From NCBI GenBank assembly GCA_024583055.1, contig CP102145.1:1674001-1738000 (forward strand): DNA of 64,000 nt, read 5' to 3'. The position numbers and the translations under genes are program-made. Positions within the stretch are counted from its first letter, which is position 1, and the number at the start of each line of letters is the position of its first letter. The DNA is from Streptococcus suis (GTDB taxonomy: Bacteria; Bacillota; Bacilli; Lactobacillales; Streptococcaceae). The notes under the pieces are model-generated. The model was not told the origin of the DNA. It made no database searches and saw only the letters and a program-made list of their open reading frames with translations. This document shows, piece after piece, positions 9,511-17,513 of the stretch.

Positions 9511-9825
9511 ATGGTTCAAGTTATTACAGATGCAAACTTTGAAGTTGAAACACAAGAAGGCGTAGTCCTTGTTGACTTTTGGGCACCTTGGTGTGGTCCA
9601 TGCCGCATGCAAGCACCAATCTTAGAGCAATTAGCAGGCGAAGTGGATGAAGATGAACTGCGTATCTACAAGATGGATGTTGATGAGAATCCAAACACAG
9701 CTCGTCAATTTGGAATCATGTCTATCCCAACTCTATTGTTCAAAAAAGACGGACAGGTTGTGAAACAAGTAGCAGGTGTGCATACCAAAGACCAAATCAA
9801 AGCAATCTTGGCAGAAATTGCCTAG
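9511..9825 (+). CDS. trxA: Thioredoxin
   Basis: 104 residues from the ATG at 9511, which is preceded by GGAG; longer upstream starts lack a ribosome site and would add a non-thioredoxin tail. The redox motif WCGPC has cysteines 28 and 31, and the cis-proline motif SIPTLL is near residue 70. It reduces cytoplasmic disulfides and could supply electrons to the nearby MsrAB. It has its own promoter and terminator. Confidence 0.95.
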   Translation: MVQVITDANFEVETQEGVVLVDFWAPWCGPCRMQAPILEQLAGEVDEDELRIYKMDVDENPNTARQFGIMSIPTLLFKKDGQVVKQVAGVHTKDQIKAILAEIA

Positions 9826-9830
9826 CTAGG

Positions 9831-9854
9831 AAGGACTGAGAAAAGTCCTTTTTA
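9831..9854 (+). terminator. Terminator after trxA
   Basis: Stem AAGGACT / AGTCCTT with a 6-nt loop, followed by TTTAT, 5 bp after the stop. Confidence 0.75.
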
Positions 9855-9911
9855 TCTATCAAAAAATAGATTGTTATAATAAAGTCACCTAAAAAACTGA
9901 GAGTGGAGAAT

Positions 9912-10946
9912 ATGAAAAACAAGTATTTTACAACCATGGAATACCGTGATAAGCTCTTTGAAGAGTTGGATTTACAGACTCGTGATATAGTTATCCTAAT
10001 GTGTGCGATTTTTATTGCTTCTGTTGGTTTAAATATGAATAGCACGGCAGTGATTATCGGTGCTATGCTGATTTCCCCCTTGATGACACCGATTGTTGGG
10101 CTTGGTCTGGGCTTGGCGATTTATGACCTTGCCTTGATGAAGAAGGCGTTGAAGTTGCTGGCTGTCGAAGTTGTTATTAGCCTGTTGGTATCCAGCATCT
10201 ATTTCTATCTTTCGCCGATTACAGTAGCCAGTACAGAGTTGACTGCTAGAATTTCGCCGACAGTCTGGGATATTATTATTGCCATTGCTGGCGGAATTGC
10301 TGGAGTGATTGGCAGTCGGAAAAAAGAGGCCAATAATATTGTGCCCGGTGTTGCCATTGCGACAGCCCTCATGCCTCCTATTTGTACAGCAGGTTTTGGC
10401 TTGGCTCATGGTAATACCCAGTACTTCTTTGGAGCCCTCTACCTCTTTTTGATCAACTGTATCTTCATCATGTTGACCACCTTTTTCGGCTCCCGCTTTA
10501 TGATGCGACGGACCAAGGCAGTTGAATTGAACAAATTGAACCCAAAATTGAGATATGGTATGACGGCTCTAGTCCTTGCCTTGACCATTCCGAGTCTGCT
10601 TTCAGCAGGAAATCTGGTCTTAGACTATGCCCGTAAGGATGCCATGAATCAATACATTAGTGAGAAATTTACCTCTCACACTATTCTTAGCCGGACTTAT
10701 AATAAAACTAAAAATCAGTTGGAGATTACCATTGTCGGACAAGAACTGACCGAACAAGAATTGGAAAAATTAGTCAAGGAAAAGTCGAAATACGGATTAG
10801 AGAAATTGACGGTCAAGGTCAACCAGGTTGCCAGCTTGTCACAGGCAGATGCTAAGGAGGTTTACCAGTATATTGACCAGTATATTGAGCAAAAGTTGTC
10901 CAACACAGATACAAAAAATGAAGAAATTCAAGATGAGATAGAGTAG
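9912..10946 (+). CDS. DUF389 family membrane protein
   Basis: 344 residues from ATG 9912 (GGAG upstream; GTG 9903 is an alternative). About six hydrophobic segments lie between residues 25 and 235, containing the DUF389 signatures MNSTAVIIGAMLISPLMTP and PGVAIATALMPPICTAGFG. A soluble C-terminal part (about 245-344) follows. The family is uncharacterised; transport is suspected from topology only. It stands alone between the trxA terminator and msrAB. Confidence 0.85.
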   Translation: MKNKYFTTMEYRDKLFEELDLQTRDIVILMCAIFIASVGLNMNSTAVIIGAMLISPLMTPIVGLGLGLAIYDLALMKKALKLLAVEVVISLLVSSIYFYLSPITVASTELTARISPTVWDIIIAIAGGIAGVIGSRKKEANNIVPGVAIATALMPPICTAGFGLAHGNTQYFFGALYLFLINCIFIMLTTFFGSRFMMRRTKAVELNKLNPKLRYGMTALVLALTIPSLLSAGNLVLDYARKDAMNQYISEKFTSHTILSRTYNKTKNQLEITIVGQELTEQELEKLVKEKSKYGLEKLTVKVNQVASLSQADAKEVYQYIDQYIEQKLSNTDTKNEEIQDEIE

Positions 10947-11006
10947 GCGGGAGGAGTATGCGTCCTACTTTTAAGAATAGATTAGATGATATAGGAGGAA
11001 ACTCAC

Positions 11007-11945
11007 ATGAAAGAAATCTACCTAGCAGGCGGTTGTTTCTGGGGGATGGAAGGCTACTTTTCCCAGATCGATGGTATTCTTGACACTAGCGTTGGCTATG
11101 CCAATGGACAGGTGGAGACGACCAATTATCAACTCCTCAAACAAACAGACCACGCAGAGACACTCTATCTAGCCTATGATGAGACTCGTATCAATTTGCG
11201 GGAAATTCTCCTCTACTATTTCCGCGTCATTGACCCCTTCTCTGTCAATCAGCAGGGACCTGACAAAGGTCGTCAGTATCGGACTGGTATCTATTACACC
11301 GATGAAGCTGATTTACCGACCATCGAGCAGGTTATGACGGAGCAGTCCCAGCTCTTTGGCGGACGTCCCCTAGCCGTTGAAGTGGAGCCACTCGCGCATT
11401 ACATCCCCGCCGAAGACTACCATCAGGATTATCTCAAGAAAAATCCCCAAGGGTACTGCCATATCGATCTTGGGCAGGCAAAAATCCCTCTGATTGATGT
11501 TGCAGACTACCAAAAGCCAGACCAACAAGTCTTAAAAGACAGCTTGACCGACCTCCAGTACCAAGTCACTCAAGAAGCTGCGACGGAAAGACCCTTCGAA
11601 AATGAGTTTTGGAATAGCGACCAGGCTGGTATCTACGTCGATATTACGACTGGCGAACCCTTGTTCTTATCCACAGACAAGTTCGACTCAGGTTGTGGCT
11701 GGCCGTCCTTCACCAAGCCTATTTCCAAGGAAGTAGCTAGCTACTATCAAGACTTATCTCACGGTATGAACCGAATTGAGGTCCGCAGTCGGGCTGGTCA
11801 TGCTCATTTAGGTCATGTCTTTGATGACGGACCGCGTGACAAGGGTGGATTACGTTACTGTATAAACTCCGCAGCCCTTCGTTTCATACCGAGAGAGGAA
11901 ATGGAAGCAGCAGGATATGGCCTGTTTTTGGACTTGTTGGGATAA
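11007..11945 (+). CDS. msrAB: Bifunctional peptide methionine sulfoxide reductase MsrA/MsrB
   Basis: 312 residues with MsrA first (about 1-160, GCFWG with catalytic Cys10) and MsrB second (about 175-312, [18 protein letters not shown] and [11 protein letters not shown] with catalytic Cys285). MsrA repairs the S and MsrB the R diastereomer of methionine sulfoxide. The CxxC zinc pairs of some MsrB proteins are not seen. There is no signal peptide, so it is predicted cytoplasmic and likely reduced by thioredoxin. A strong AGGAGG ribosome site precedes the start. Confidence 0.95.
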   Translation: MKEIYLAGGCFWGMEGYFSQIDGILDTSVGYANGQVETTNYQLLKQTDHAETLYLAYDETRINLREILLYYFRVIDPFSVNQQGPDKGRQYRTGIYYTDEADLPTIEQVMTEQSQLFGGRPLAVEVEPLAHYIPAEDYHQDYLKKNPQGYCHIDLGQAKIPLIDVADYQKPDQQVLKDSLTDLQYQVTQEAATERPFENEFWNSDQAGIYVDITTGEPLFLSTDKFDSGCGWPSFTKPISKEVASYYQDLSHGMNRIEVRSRAGHAHLGHVFDDGPRDKGGLRYCINSAALRFIPREEMEAAGYGLFLDLLG

Positions 11946-11961
11946 TTTTTTGAAAACATTC

Positions 11962-11990
11962 TTGATTTTTTCTGAAAAATAGTCTAAAAT
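11962..11990 (+). promoter_or_regulatory. Promoter of the glycine-riboswitch transcript
   Basis: TTGATT and TAAAAT with a 17-bp spacer; the predicted transcript starts near 11997, just before the riboswitch. Confidence 0.7.
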
Positions 11991-11996
11991 AGAGCG

Positions 11997-12227
11997 AGAT
12001 AAAACTAAATAACCGGTTGATAGTGGGCAGAAAGGCAACTGACTGTCCAAAGGACGGAACTCTGGAGAGACCATAAGGCACCGAAGGGGCAAGGTAGTTC
12101 TGCTTGGAAAAGTAGGGCTGCTGAAACTCTCAGGTAAAAGGACAGAGCGCATTGAAGACAGGGGATTTTCTGTTGTCTTTCGCGTTGATTCTAGAGGTTG
12201 AAGTTATTCAACCTCTTTGTTTTTTTC
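11997..12227 (+). ncRNA. Glycine riboswitch (gcvT type) in the symporter leader
   Basis: The leader contains the conserved glycine-aptamer blocks: CTCTGGAGAGACC (12060-12072), GCACCGAAGGGGCAAGG (12078-12094) and AACTCTCAGGTAAAAGGACAG (core 12126-12144). One full aptamer is seen at about 12054-12148. It is followed by a short imperfect hairpin GCGCATTGAAGACAG...CTGTTGTCTTTCGCG (12148-12184), consistent with a single aptamer plus a 'ghost' partner instead of a true tandem. A strong terminator follows, and the downstream gene is an amino-acid symporter. The expected logic is that glycine turns uptake off. Confidence 0.88.
12193..12227 (+). terminator. Riboswitch expression-platform terminator
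   Basis: Perfect 10-bp stem AGAGGTTGAA / TTCAACCTCT with a GTTA loop and a T-rich tail. It lies between the glycine aptamer and the symporter gene, so transcription of the gene requires read-through. Confidence 0.85.
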
Positions 12228-12269
12228 CGGCAGCTTTATCGGATTAGGAATCATACTTAGGAGGAAGCT

Positions 12270-13604
12270 ATGTTAGAATTGATGCAGCACATCAATGATT
12301 TTGTTTGGGGTCCACCCCTCTTGTTACTCTTGGTCGGAACGGGTGTATATTTTACGGTCCGTATGGGACTTTTTCAAATCAGTAAATTGCCAAAGGCGTT
12401 TGGTTTGATTTTCAAGAGTGATCAATCTGGGGATGGCGACGTTTCTAGTTTTGCGGCCCTTTGTACGGCCCTAGCGGCCACGGTTGGTACGGGAAATATT
12501 GTCGGGGTGGCAACAGCCATTACGACAGGTGGCCCAGGAGCTCTTTTCTGGATGTGGGTGGCAGCCTTCTTTGGTATGGCAACCAAGTATGCGGAAGGTT
12601 TCTTGGCTATCAAGTACCGGACCAAGGACGCCAACGGTCAAGCGGCTGGTGGGCCTATGCATTATATCACCTTGGGGATGGGTCCCAAATGGAAACCCTT
12701 GGCTATCTTTTTTGCGGTATCGGGTGTCTTGGTAGCCCTCTTTGGAATGGGAACCTTTTCTCAGGTCAATTCGATTGCATCTTCGGTGTCATCTAGCTTT
12801 GGACTGGCGCCACAGTTTGTCAGTGTTGTCACTGCGGTGACGGTGGCCTTTTTCATCTTTGGTGGGATTGAGAAAATCTCGGATATTTCGACCAAAATCG
12901 TGCCCTTTATGGCTATTCTCTATATTTTGGCAGCCGTGAGTATCTTGGTTCTTCATGCAGACCAGCTACTACCTACCCTAGGTCTGGTCCTGAAATCAGC
13001 CTTTAGTCCCGCAGCTGCCGTAGGTGGTTTTGTTGGAGCTACCGTCAAGGATGCCATTCAGCGCGGGATTGCACGCGGAGTGTTCTCAAATGAATCTGGT
13101 CTGGGTTCGGCTCCTATCGCAGCAGCAGCAGCCAAATCAGACAATCCAGTGGAGCAGGGCTTGATTTCCATGACAGGTACCTTTATCGATACCGTCATCA
13201 TCTGTAACCTGACGGGTCTGACCATCTTGGTGACTGGCAAATGGACAGTCGAGGGACTTGCGGGAGCCCCTCTGACTCAATCAGCTTTTTCAACAGTCTT
13301 TGGTAATCCAGGTGCCCTGGCCCTGACGATCAGTCTTGTCCTCTTTGCCTATACGACTATTCTGGGCTGGTCTTATTACGGGGAGCGTTGTGTGGAATAT
13401 CTGATGGGTACCAAGGCCATTACTCCTTACCGAATTCTCTTTGTTATCATGGTGGCTCTGGGCGGTTTCCTCAAGCTGGATTTGATTTGGATTATCGCAG
13501 ATATTGTCAATGGTCTCATGGCTCTGCCGAACCTGATTGCCTTACTGGCCCTATCTCCAATCATTATCAAGGAAACGCGGGAATATTTTAAAGAGAAGAA
13601 ATAG
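12270..13604 (+). CDS. Sodium:alanine/glycine symporter (AGCS family)
   Basis: 444 residues, about 10-11 membrane segments, with the family signatures ATVGTGNIVGVATAI (about residues 69-83), GGPMHYI and FSNESGLGSAPIAAAA. AGCS proteins carry alanine or glycine into the cell with sodium. The upstream glycine riboswitch argues that glycine is a physiological substrate or signal here. The start is supported by AGGAGG 5-10 nt upstream. It is followed by a terminator that shares sequence with the next promoter. Confidence 0.93.
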   Translation: MLELMQHINDFVWGPPLLLLLVGTGVYFTVRMGLFQISKLPKAFGLIFKSDQSGDGDVSSFAALCTALAATVGTGNIVGVATAITTGGPGALFWMWVAAFFGMATKYAEGFLAIKYRTKDANGQAAGGPMHYITLGMGPKWKPLAIFFAVSGVLVALFGMGTFSQVNSIASSVSSSFGLAPQFVSVVTAVTVAFFIFGGIEKISDISTKIVPFMAILYILAAVSILVLHADQLLPTLGLVLKSAFSPAAAVGGFVGATVKDAIQRGIARGVFSNESGLGSAPIAAAAAKSDNPVEQGLISMTGTFIDTVIICNLTGLTILVTGKWTVEGLAGAPLTQSAFSTVFGNPGALALTISLVLFAYTTILGWSYYGERCVEYLMGTKAITPYRILFVIMVALGGFLKLDLIWIIADIVNGLMALPNLIALLALSPIIIKETREYFKEKK

Positions 13605-13606
13605 AG

Positions 13607-13632
13607 AAAAAGACAGTTTCGGCTGTCTTTTC
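13607..13632 (+). terminator. Terminator after the symporter gene
   Basis: Stem AAAAGACAG / CTGTCTTTT with a TTTCGG loop. It ends only 5 bp before the -10 of the following MscS gene. Confidence 0.75.
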
Positions 13633-13647
13633 TGCTATAATAGTGTC
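13633..13647 (+). promoter_or_regulatory. Extended -10 placing the mscS transcript start at its ATG
   Basis: TGCTATAAT (TATAAT at 13636-13641) ends 6 bp before the ATG at 13648. Initiation about 7 nt after the -10 would begin at the A of ATG. No ribosome-binding site can be seen upstream. Confidence 0.65.
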
Positions 13648-14487
13648 ATGAATGATTTTATCAACAAATACTTATCCCAATTTAATCTAGAAGATCTATT
13701 GACCAAGGGGCTCAATAAGGTCCTGTCCCTGGTTCTACTTTTCCTGGCCTTCCTGGTCATCAAAAAGATTGCCAAGGGCTCAGTCAAGCGGATTTTGATT
13801 CCCTCACTCAAGGTTTCTACCCAGGATATTGGTCGTCAAAAGACCATTAGCCGCCTGGTTGAGAGTATGCTTAGCTATCTACTTTATTTTATCCTGATTT
13901 ACTGTATTTTGAGTATTCTCGGTCTGCCAGTAACCAGCCTTCTAGCTGGAGCTGGGATTGCTGGTGTGGCTGTCGGTATGGGGGCGCAAGGCTTTCTATC
14001 GGACCTGGTCAATGGATTTTTTATTCTAGTGGAGCGTCAATTTGATGTGGGAGATGTGGTTAAGCTGACCAACGGACCGATTACCATTACTGGAACGGTT
14101 GTTAGTATGGGCATTCGGACCAGCCAGGTACGGGATGCGGACGGGACCCTGCATTTCATTCCCAACCGAAATATCCTAGTCGTCAGCAATCAGTCTCGTG
14201 GTGACATGCGGGCCCAGGTGGACATTCCGCTCAAGTTTAATACGGATTTGGACCGAGTTGCCCAGGTCATCGAAGAGGTCAATCGTCGGGAACTGGGAAA
14301 GAATGACCAGATTACAGGTATCACGGTTCTAGGACCGCAGAATACAGCTACTGGACAATTTGTCTACCGGATCAACCTCTTTGTGGCCAATGGTCAGCAG
14401 AGCAAGGTCTATCATCAATTTTTAGGATTTTATCAAGATGCCCTACGCCAAGCAGGCATCGACCTGCCTACAGCCAGCTTGAAATAA
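13648..14487 (+). CDS. MscS-type mechanosensitive ion channel
   Basis: 279 residues: three N-terminal membrane helices (about 20-125), the glycine/alanine-rich pore helix LLAGAGIAGVAVGMGAQGF (about 95-113), then the beta domain (VERQFDVGDVV, FIPNRNILVVSN) and an alpha/beta C-terminus. It opens under osmotic downshock to release solutes. The ATG at 13648 is chosen because upstream starts would lie inside the symporter gene and the terminator. The promoter position suggests a leaderless mRNA. The next gene follows 9 bp downstream and is probably co-transcribed. Confidence 0.88.
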   Translation: MNDFINKYLSQFNLEDLLTKGLNKVLSLVLLFLAFLVIKKIAKGSVKRILIPSLKVSTQDIGRQKTISRLVESMLSYLLYFILIYCILSILGLPVTSLLAGAGIAGVAVGMGAQGFLSDLVNGFFILVERQFDVGDVVKLTNGPITITGTVVSMGIRTSQVRDADGTLHFIPNRNILVVSNQSRGDMRAQVDIPLKFNTDLDRVAQVIEEVNRRELGKNDQITGITVLGPQNTATGQFVYRINLFVANGQQSKVYHQFLGFYQDALRQAGIDLPTASLK

Positions 14488-14496
14488 GGAGTTCCT

Positions 14497-15081
14497 ATGC
14501 AGCAGAAAGATTTCGTCGTCGAAGACGGCTATATGTACTATCCTAAGAAAGCTCTCTACAAACAGCCCCTCTTTTGGACCACCATAATTGGCGCTGTAGC
14601 CAGTCTTGTGCTGGGTGTGACTTGCTTGTTACTCATCATTGGTCTTGGCTTTAGCGAGCTTTCTCTGGACCAGCCTTCTACGGAATTTGATAGCACCAGG
14701 ACCTATAGAGAGCACGAGGTCGGAGAAAGTGTTGACTTTGCGGATGGCCTGCGCGTGACGGTGAAATCCATGGGACAAGACGACAGCGTGGATCTGGTGG
14801 ATGATTATTACCCTTCGGCCTATGTGGTGGATTTGGAAGTGGAAAATCCTGGTCAGGAAGATATTTACTTTGACGAATATTATTTTAACCTGATTGACCT
14901 TTCAACGGACTTCCCTTTGACCCTGGACTTACGGACCTATGATGTCAATCTAGCTGAGAAAATAAAGGCCGGTGAGAAGATATCTGTCCGTCTTATCTAT
15001 GGTTTGGACGGTGAGACCAATCTTGGTTTTGTCTATGATGATGTCATGTGGACGGAGCAGCTGATTGGCCAGGGGATTTGA
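14497..15081 (+). CDS. Membrane-anchored protein with extracellular DUF4352-like domain
   Basis: 194 residues: a short N-terminal cytoplasmic part (MQQKDFVVEDGYMYYPKK), one hydrophobic segment (about 27-52), then an acidic extracellular domain whose pattern (VGESVDFADGLRVTVKSM ... VVDLEVENPGQEDIYF) resembles the immunoglobulin-like DUF4352 fold. Function unknown. An AAGGAG ribosome site precedes ATG. It lies 9 bp after the MscS gene. The 3' side borders the repeat region. Confidence 0.7.
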   Translation: MQQKDFVVEDGYMYYPKKALYKQPLFWTTIIGAVASLVLGVTCLLLIIGLGFSELSLDQPSTEFDSTRTYREHEVGESVDFADGLRVTVKSMGQDDSVDLVDDYYPSAYVVDLEVENPGQEDIYFDEYYFNLIDLSTDFPLTLDLRTYDVNLAEKIKAGEKISVRLIYGLDGETNLGFVYDDVMWTEQLIGQGI

Positions 15082-15604
15082 TACTCTTCGAAAATCATCT
15101 TATCCGTTGTCAAGAGCCTTGGTGAGTGAAAAGATCCGGGGGAGGTTTTCAGCCTGTCGCCTTGAAACGAGAGAGCGACAGAGTTCTACCTTCAGCGTTT
15201 TTGAAGAGGCAGGGCAGAAAGTCCAGCCTCGCTTCTCAGAGTTCGTGTCAACATCTCAGCGCAGTGGTTGATTGGTAGATTTGTTCGTGTTTCACACTCC
15301 AAATCTGACCTCTACGACTGATGCGAACAGAGTTCGCTTCATCTCCAACCTCAAACTATCACCCAGACAGTTTTATAGCGAAGCCTGTTCGCTCTATCTC
15401 CGACCTCCAAAGGTTCCCCGAACCTTTGGAGCTATGCGGGGGTGGGAGTGAAACAGTCTGGGGATAGACTGTTTCAGCTCAACAACTGGAAATAAGGACT
15501 TGTTGACGAACTCTTCTATGAATGGTCGAGTTCTTATACGAAAACTCAAAAGAATGCAAAAACTCCCTCCCTATGATATAATCAAAGCGAAAAAATTTTT
15601 TATG
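15082..15604. repeat. Non-coding, hairpin-rich repeat region
   Basis: No credible gene. It starts with GATACTCTTCGAAAATC, a motif I recognise as a common streptococcal interspersed repeat. It then contains the modules GCGAAC-aga-GTTCGC plus TTCATCTCCAACCT (15323-15351) and GCGAA-gcctg-TTCGC plus TCTATCTCCGACCT (15378-15406), a perfect 10-bp stem TCCAAAGGTT/AACCTTTGGA (15406-15430) and a second 10-bp stem GAAACAGTCT/AGACTGTTTC (15450-15475). An orphan promoter-like TATAAT lies at about 15576. It borders the IS110/IS1216 cluster and probably consists of decayed repeats or IS fragments. Confidence 0.6.
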
Positions 15605-16628
15605 TTAGGCTACTAGCTCGTCCCTAGTAGTCTTTTTCTGTGCTAAAAATTCAGGATACGTTATCTGCTCTTTTAAAAGGATATAAGCTATTTTTAATAA
15701 TTGATGTGCGAGTGCAATTGTTGCTTTTTGTGAACCACGCCGACTTTGAATCTGATAAAATCGGTCTGCTAGAGGACTTCCTTTTTGTTTTTTGACAGCG
15801 AAAGCGGCCTGGCATAAACATTTCTTCAAATAAGAATTTCCGTGTCGAATCTTGGTACTTCGTTTTTTACCAGCACTCTCATTATTACCTGGACAAAGTC
15901 CAGCCCAAGAAGCTAAATGTCCAGCAGTAGGAAACTGACTCATGTCAACACCAACCTCAGAAATAATAACGGAGGCTGTAATGACATCAATGCCTGGGAT
16001 GGAATCCAATATTTCTACATGGTTTTCATATTGTGATAGATAGACATTCATTCGCTCTTCCAACAACTCAATCTGCTTCTGATAAAAATCATAAATCTCT
16101 AAGGACTGCTTTAACATGAAGCGGTGATGGTCAGAAAAATAGCCATCCAAGGCTTCCAGAAGCTGCGGCACTTTCTTCTTCAAGCTGGTGTAAACTGATT
16201 GATGGACAATACGAGGTGTAATAGGCGTCCCATCAACCAGTAGCTGAAGGAGATTGCGACCAGATAGCCCCATAATATCTTCGATATAGGTTGTTAGCTT
16301 GATGCCACCTGACTGAAGAATTTTATGGATACGGTTGGTTTCTCGATTGCGACTTTCCACATAATGTTTTCGTTGTCTGGTCAACTCCCTCAATTCTTGA
16401 ATGGTTTCATCGGGAACGAAACTCCGAGGAAGCAGCCCAATCCGTGTTAATTTGGCTATCCAGTGAGCATCCTTCTTGTCGGTTTTCTGACCTGGAATAG
16501 CCTTCATGTGGGCTGGTTGAGCGAGTATCAACTTGAAGTCATCACATAGAGCATGCCAGACAGGTCGCCAATAAACACCTGTGCTTTCCATACCAACAGC
16601 TTCCACATGAAATTGACTGAGAAAATCG
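15605..16628 (-). pseudogene. IS110-family transposase, 5'-truncated by IS1216
   Basis: An IS110/IS116/IS902-type DEDD transposase. The surviving frame covers VEAVGMESTGVYWRPVW, KTDKKDAHWIAKL, the C-terminal Transposase_20 region (EILDSIPGIDVITASVIISE, ASWAGLCPGNNESAGKKR) and ends with the stop at 15605-15607. The frame stays open up to the IS1216 end at 16629, so the true N-terminus, about 60 residues with the first catalytic Asp, is missing. A GTG at 16606 is only an internal codon. The protein cannot be active as it stands. No matching N-terminal piece is present beyond IS1216. Confidence 0.85.
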
Positions 16629-17437
16629 GGTTCTGTTGCAAAGTTTCCTCATAAGTCTATTTTAATGTAAAATGAAGGAAAAAGATAGCAGGAGGAATGA
16701 CGATGAATCATTTTAAAGGAAAGCAATTTCAGCAGGATGTGATTATTGTAGCCGTGGGCTACTATCTTCGTTATAACCTTAGCTATCGTGAAGTTCAAGA
16801 AATCTTATATGATCGTGGAATAAATGTTTGTCATACGACGATTTATCGTTGGGTGCAAGAATATGGCAAACTACTCTATCAAATTTGGAAAAAGAAAAAT
16901 AGACAATCCTTCTATTCATGGAAAATGGATGAAACGTACATCAAAATTAAAGGAAAATGGCATTATTTGTATCGAGCCATCGATGCAGATGGTTTAACCT
17001 TGGATATTTGGTTACGTAAAAAACGGGACACACAAGCAGCCTATGCTTTTCTTAAGCGGTTAGTGAAGCAGTTTGATGAACCGAAGGTTGTAGTCACAGA
17101 TAAAGCCCCCTCTATTACAAGTGCCTTTAAGAAACTAAAAGAATACGGCTTTTATCAAGGGACAGAACATCGTACCATTAAATACCTGAATAATTTGATT
17201 GAACAAGACCATCGTCCAGTAAAGAGACGCAATAAATTCTATCGAAGTTTACGCACTGCCTCTACCACGATTAAAGGCATGGAAGCCATTCGAGGATTAT
17301 ATAAGAAAACCCGAAAAGAAGGCACTCTCTTCGGGTTTTCGGTCTGTACTGAAATCAAGGTATTATTGGGAATCCCAGCTTAAATCATAGATACCGTAAG
17401 GGATTTTATTCTTTATTTAAAACTTTGCAACAGAACC
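16629..17437 (+). mobile_element. IS1216 (IS6 family), complete
   Basis: 809 bp bounded by perfect 18-bp terminal inverted repeats, GGTTCTGTTGCAAAGTTT (16629-16646) and its complement (17420-17437). It encodes one transposase. The 8 bp flanking the left end (GAAAATCG) and the right end (TCATTGAG) differ, so there is no target-site duplication. That is expected if the element made an adjacent deletion or resolved a cointegrate after insertion. Confidence 0.93.
16703..17383 (+). CDS. IS1216 transposase (IS6 family, DDE)
   Basis: 226 residues, the usual IS1216 length, from ATG 16703 with GGAGG 7 nt upstream (ATG 16697 is too close to it). An N-terminal helix-turn-helix (SYREVQEILYDRGINVCHTT) is followed by the DDE catalytic core with WKMDETYIKIKG, VVTDKAPS and the Glu in the NLIEQDHRPVKRR region. 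It catalyses replicative transposition and cointegrate formation. It looks intact, so this copy could still mobilise or delete neighbouring DNA. Confidence 0.93.
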   Translation: MNHFKGKQFQQDVIIVAVGYYLRYNLSYREVQEILYDRGINVCHTTIYRWVQEYGKLLYQIWKKKNRQSFYSWKMDETYIKIKGKWHYLYRAIDADGLTLDIWLRKKRDTQAAYAFLKRLVKQFDEPKVVVTDKAPSITSAFKKLKEYGFYQGTEHRTIKYLNNLIEQDHRPVKRRNKFYRSLRTASTTIKGMEAIRGLYKKTRKEGTLFGFSVCTEIKVLLGIPA

Positions 17438-17487
17438 TCATTGAGTATGAGTAAAGCGGGTAACCAACATAAAATTATATGCAAGTT

Positions 17488-17513
17488 AAAAAGCTGAAAC
17501 TTCAGCTTTTTTT
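17488..17513. terminator. Terminator after rluA (stem usable on both strands)
   Basis: Inverted repeat AAAAAGCTGAA / TTCAGCTTTTT with a 2-nt centre. One arm overlaps the rluA stop. It can stop minus-strand transcription from fnr-rluA and plus-strand transcription leaving IS1216. Confidence 0.7.

Noticed and set aside
15065..15271. Open frame of 68 codons after the DUF4352-like gene
   Set aside because: It covers repeat sequence, lacks a ribosome site and has Ser/Arg-rich noise composition.
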